From CAYRCJ01 sp964422785 (GTDB lineage Bacteria; Patescibacteriota; Minisyncoccia; UBA11713; 2-01-FULL-45-33), in contig CAYRCJ010000018.1 of NCBI GenBank assembly GCA_964422785.1, positions 1 through 14,557 of the forward strand: a DNA stretch of 14,557 nucleotides, in the 5' to 3' direction. Every line of letters starts with the position of its first letter. Position 1 is the first letter of the stretch. The notes under the pieces are model-generated. The model saw only the letters and a list, made by a program, of their open reading frames with translations. It did no database searches and was not told the origin of the DNA. The translations under genes and the position numbers were made by a program. This document shows, piece after piece, positions 12,324 through 14,557 of this stretch.

Positions 12324-13250
12324 GTGGCAGACAGGGATAAAGTTGGAATCAGAGATTTTTTTTCTTTGCCCACGATTTTGGGCTTTTGTATAGGATTCAT
12401 GGGTTCTCTTCTTGTTTTCGTTATTATTTTTGCGGCGTTCGACAATACCGATGAAGTCAATATGCGAAAGGCTTTGTATGGCGAGATTTCCGGGGATACC
12501 AAGCTTGAAAGCACTGTAGACGATCAAAAAATATTAAACGCATCGAGGTATTTCGCGAATTATTTGAAATCTGAAACCAAGAAAGGCAGATCTGTTAAAG
12601 AAGTTATTTCCAAAAGCGAGTCTTACAATAAATTGTTTAGCCGCACGAGCGATGTTGAGGCGATGCAGGGGATACTTGTTTCCGGGTTTCCAGAGGATAC
12701 GACAGAAATAGTGATGGGTCGGAATTCCGCCTGGCATGAAATTGCCAAAGATCCTAAGTCTCCCGGCGCTTTAACGGCCTTACTGAACGGCGATACCAAA
12801 AACAAAGAATTTATAAATATTGAAATAGATTTCGTAACCAATTTTCTGAATAAAAGAGGCTTTTTTCTGCTCGTTATCTTTTCTCAGATGGGAGCGGTTT
12901 GGGGATTTATGTGGCATATGGCATACGCGTACGACAATAGATACAGAGAAGAAAGATGGTTTCATCTTCAGTGGAGCAAGCTGGGAACTCATATTTTTAT
13001 CATGTTGTTGCTCCCCGGCGCATTGCTTCCGGTATTTTTCGCGGTTTTGAAAATTCTTTTTGAGGCTGATCTGTCGGGAGTTTACGGAAAAATAAAAGAA
13101 AAACGGCAAAATCGCGCCTTGGAAAGAGAGAAGGAGACTGCTTTAAAATTTGAAAGATTCGCAGGCGGTCCGGTTGATTCACGGCAGAGCAGCCAAGCTC
13201 TTTTAGAAAGGCTGGAGTCAAGACTTAAAAAAGAAAAGGCGGGCGCATGA
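12324..13250 (+). CDS. Hypothetical membrane protein, first gene of a three-gene operon
   Basis: No family was recognised in these 308 residues. One transmembrane helix (about 15-39) is followed by a mostly polar region of about 140 residues. Two more helices follow (about 179-199 and 221-246), separated by a short aromatic, charged loop (YDNRYREERWFHLQW). The protein ends in a very charged Lys/Glu/Arg tail (250-308) that is probably helical. By the positive-inside tendency, the tail and the charged loop cannot both be placed with certainty. The GTG start is decided by AAGGAGG (12311-12317) six bases upstream. The stop overlaps the next ATG by four bases (ATGA). Tight coupling to a small soluble and a coiled-coil protein suggests a membrane-bound complex, but no function is visible. 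Confidence 0.82.
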   Translation: MADRDKVGIRDFFSLPTILGFCIGFMGSLLVFVIIFAAFDNTDEVNMRKALYGEISGDTKLESTVDDQKILNASRYFANYLKSETKKGRSVKEVISKSESYNKLFSRTSDVEAMQGILVSGFPEDTTEIVMGRNSAWHEIAKDPKSPGALTALLNGDTKNKEFINIEIDFVTNFLNKRGFFLLVIFSQMGAVWGFMWHMAYAYDNRYREERWFHLQWSKLGTHIFIMLLLPGALLPVFFAVLKILFEADLSGVYGKIKEKRQNRALEREKETALKFERFAGGPVDSRQSSQALLERLESRLKKEKAGA

Positions 13251-13672
13251 AAGCGGGAGAAGATATCATAGAAGCGGAATTTTCTGTGGTCGATGACGAT
13301 AAAATCGGCGATATGCGCGAATCGCATTTTTGGATGTTGGTCGGCGAAAACCTGCCAGGCGCCAAGTTGGTTAAAATTTCTACGATGGTTGATGCGGGAG
13401 AGGCCGGCAGATACAACGGAATTTCTGTAGATTGTTATGTATCTCAAATCGAAGGGGCAGAAATAAAAAATTCTCTTGAGTTCAAGGTTTCTGAAAAATT
13501 TAACGGAATTCCCACGAAGGAGGAACAAAAAGAAATGATAAAAAGAGCTCTTTCAAATCATAAACTAACCGGTGAGATCTGGCAGATGAGCGAGCAATAT
13601 GCCAAGGGGCATCTTAACTCTCTTCAAATCCAGAAACGCATCAAAGGGGGCGCGAAATGCTCGAACTTTTAA
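13247..13672 (+). CDS. Hypothetical small soluble protein, second gene of the operon
   Basis: No family was recognised. The 141-residue protein is acidic in its first half, with a likely beta region: IIEAEFSVVDDDKIG, HFWMLVG, GAKLVKISTMVD and ISVDCYVSQIEG. Its second half is more helical and basic (PTKEEQKEMIKRAL to LQIQKRIKGG). It has no signal peptide or membrane segment. It starts within the stop of the upstream gene (ATGA) and its end overlaps the next gene by 16 bases, so all three should be made in a fixed order and similar amounts. It probably acts in the cytoplasm with its membrane neighbour, which is inference from gene order only. Confidence 0.78.
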   Translation: MKAGEDIIEAEFSVVDDDKIGDMRESHFWMLVGENLPGAKLVKISTMVDAGEAGRYNGISVDCYVSQIEGAEIKNSLEFKVSEKFNGIPTKEEQKEMIKRALSNHKLTGEIWQMSEQYAKGHLNSLQIQKRIKGGAKCSNF

Positions 13673-14436
13673 TTTTGTTGGGTCTTAGCGGAGCCACTTA
13701 TTACGACTATACCAAGGGGTTTGCCTTGGCGAGATCTTTGGGCGGCAGAGCGGAAAAAATTTATTTGCGCTTAAGCGGCAAAAAGCCATTGGGTCCCGCC
13801 GAACGGGCAAGGGCGGCCGTTATGCTCCAGGAAGCCAAAGTCGAAAAGTTAAGAAAGTCCGTAGCTTCAATCGCAGCCAGAAGCCAGGCGGAGTGTGAAG
13901 GATCTCAAGAGCAGATTTTGCTTGCTCAAAGATTCCAAAAATTAAAGGAAGAAGCTGTCGGCCAGTCGGATGATGAGTCGGCTCAGGTTGCCGCTCTCGC
14001 CGAGCTCGAAGCTTTAAGAAGATCTGACATTCAAAGACAATTTTCGGAGTATCTCGGCAAGATGGCCAAAAAATTGGAAACTCGCCTTGATAGACAGGAG
14101 CGGGAATTGCTTTTGATGAAGGATAAACAATCCACCATTGAATTAAGGTCGCAGGTGTCGGATGGTCTAAATACTTTTTATCAATTGTTGTCTGACGTTG
14201 ACGCGGTAACCGGTGAAGAAGCCCCCCGGGTGCTTTTGGAGCGGGAGCTAAAAAATAGCAGATTAGAAGAACTTACCGCCGGAAATTTGATAGGCTTGGC
14301 GGAGAAAAAAGAGAAGCTTCAAGGAAAAATGCTTCCGGAAGCGAGTCTGGGCTCAATGGGAGAGGTACAGCAGGAAATAAATATTTTGCAAAAAAGAATC
14401 GCTTTGCCGGAGCACACCGGAGAAGCGCTAAATTAA
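13657..14436 (+). CDS. Hypothetical coiled-coil protein with N-terminal hydrophobic segment, third gene of the operon
   Basis: No family was recognised by sequence. A short hydrophobic stretch (about 2-16, LELLILLGLSGATYY) could insert in or bind the membrane. Most of the remaining 240 residues are charged, Ala/Leu/Glu/Lys-rich helix with coiled-coil character (about 50-175 and 200-250), broken near 176-200 by a turn region. The general form recalls PspA/IM30-like or DivIVA-like scaffold proteins, but no family motif was found, so this is only a shape comparison. The ATG lies 16 bases inside the preceding gene, behind AAGGGGG (13643-13649, inside that gene). A strong terminator follows the stop. 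Confidence 0.8.
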   Translation: MLELLILLGLSGATYYDYTKGFALARSLGGRAEKIYLRLSGKKPLGPAERARAAVMLQEAKVEKLRKSVASIAARSQAECEGSQEQILLAQRFQKLKEEAVGQSDDESAQVAALAELEALRRSDIQRQFSEYLGKMAKKLETRLDRQERELLLMKDKQSTIELRSQVSDGLNTFYQLLSDVDAVTGEEAPRVLLERELKNSRLEELTAGNLIGLAEKKEKLQGKMLPEASLGSMGEVQQEINILQKRIALPEHTGEALN

Positions 14437-14442
14437 AAAGTT

Positions 14443-14477
14443 TCCCCCGATGACCATCGGGGGATTTTCTTTTTTTG
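14443..14477 (+). terminator. Intrinsic terminator of the three-gene operon
   Basis: TCCCCCGAT pairs with ATCGGGGGA across the loop GACC, followed by a T-rich tail. It begins seven bases after the stop codon and separates the operon from the tRNA gene. Confidence 0.88.
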
Positions 14478-14503
14478 TTTTGTACGCTTAAATTAAGTAG
14501 AAT

Positions 14504-14557
14504 CGGGCTGTAGTATACCGGCAGTACGCATGCATGGGGTGCATGTAGACCGGGTTC
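14504..14557 (+). tRNA. tRNA-Pro (anticodon GGG), 3' end beyond the window
   Basis: Present are the acceptor 5' strand CGGGCTG, with the C1 typical of bacterial tRNA-Pro, a D stem GTAT/GTAC, and the anticodon stem CATGC/GCATG. The anticodon stem encloses the loop ATGGGGT with anticodon GGG at 14536-14538. The first half of the T arm, CCGGG-TTC, follows. The window ends inside the T loop. The tRNA would read proline CCC and CCT codons. Confidence 0.88.

Noticed and set aside
14475..14503. TTGTTT-N17-TAGAAT just before tRNA-Pro
   Set aside because: The hexamers fit a promoter, but the -10 box would touch the first base of the tRNA and start transcription inside it. The real promoter is probably elsewhere.
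1..14557. CRISPR array, insertion sequence with transposase, or prophage
   Set aside because: No series of spaced direct repeats, no transposase or integrase frame and no phage structural genes were seen on either strand. The only repeat element is the 135-bp inverted-repeat sequence.

Overview
This window most likely comes from a member of the Candidate Phyla Radiation (Patescibacteria, Parcubacteria-like). This is an inference from four things: moderate-to-low GC, very short intergenic gaps, a mix of standard housekeeping genes (uvrB, ruvA, a Mur ligase, two tRNAs) with many small secreted or membrane proteins of unknown function, and a shortened MurE-like ligase. TGA ends several reading frames, so the glycine-TGA code of some CPR lineages is not used here.

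Layout. Positions 1-1391 (minus) carry the N-terminal two thirds of uvrB, cut by the window edge. A divergent 70-codon gene follows, with its own terminator. ruvA (1852-2421) is followed one base later by a four-helix membrane protein. The next gap is filled by a 135-bp element with 14-bp inverted ends. It abuts a MurE-like ligase (3052-4260) and a membrane-anchored SIMPL-domain protein (4265-5008). Positions 5105-8481 encode three exported proteins. The last two are translationally coupled and share related C-terminal domains; one carries a peptidoglycan-binding domain. A SpoU-type RNA methyltransferase (8487-9002) overlaps, tail to tail, an anchored lamin-tail-like protein on the minus strand (8970-9785). 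That gene diverges from a DoxX-family gene across a 19-bp gap.

The right half holds a cupin-like protein and a pair of overlapping nuclease-fold genes: a DEDDy exonuclease fused to a WYL-like domain, and a YkuK/DUF458 RNase-H-like protein. Then come tRNA-Arg(CCG), a tightly coupled three-gene operon of unknown function (membrane protein, small soluble protein, coiled-coil protein) ending in a strong terminator, and the start of tRNA-Pro(GGG).

Two modes of translation start are visible. Some genes have a strong Shine-Dalgarno sequence and a leader (1445, 5105, 10258, 12324). Others have no such sequence and a -10 box at a fixed distance of 12 bases from the ATG (ruvA, 6164, 9805, 10870), as expected for leaderless mRNAs. 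The candidates most worth following up are the exonuclease-WYL/YkuK pair, the three-gene unknown operon and the inverted-repeat element upstream of the Mur ligase.
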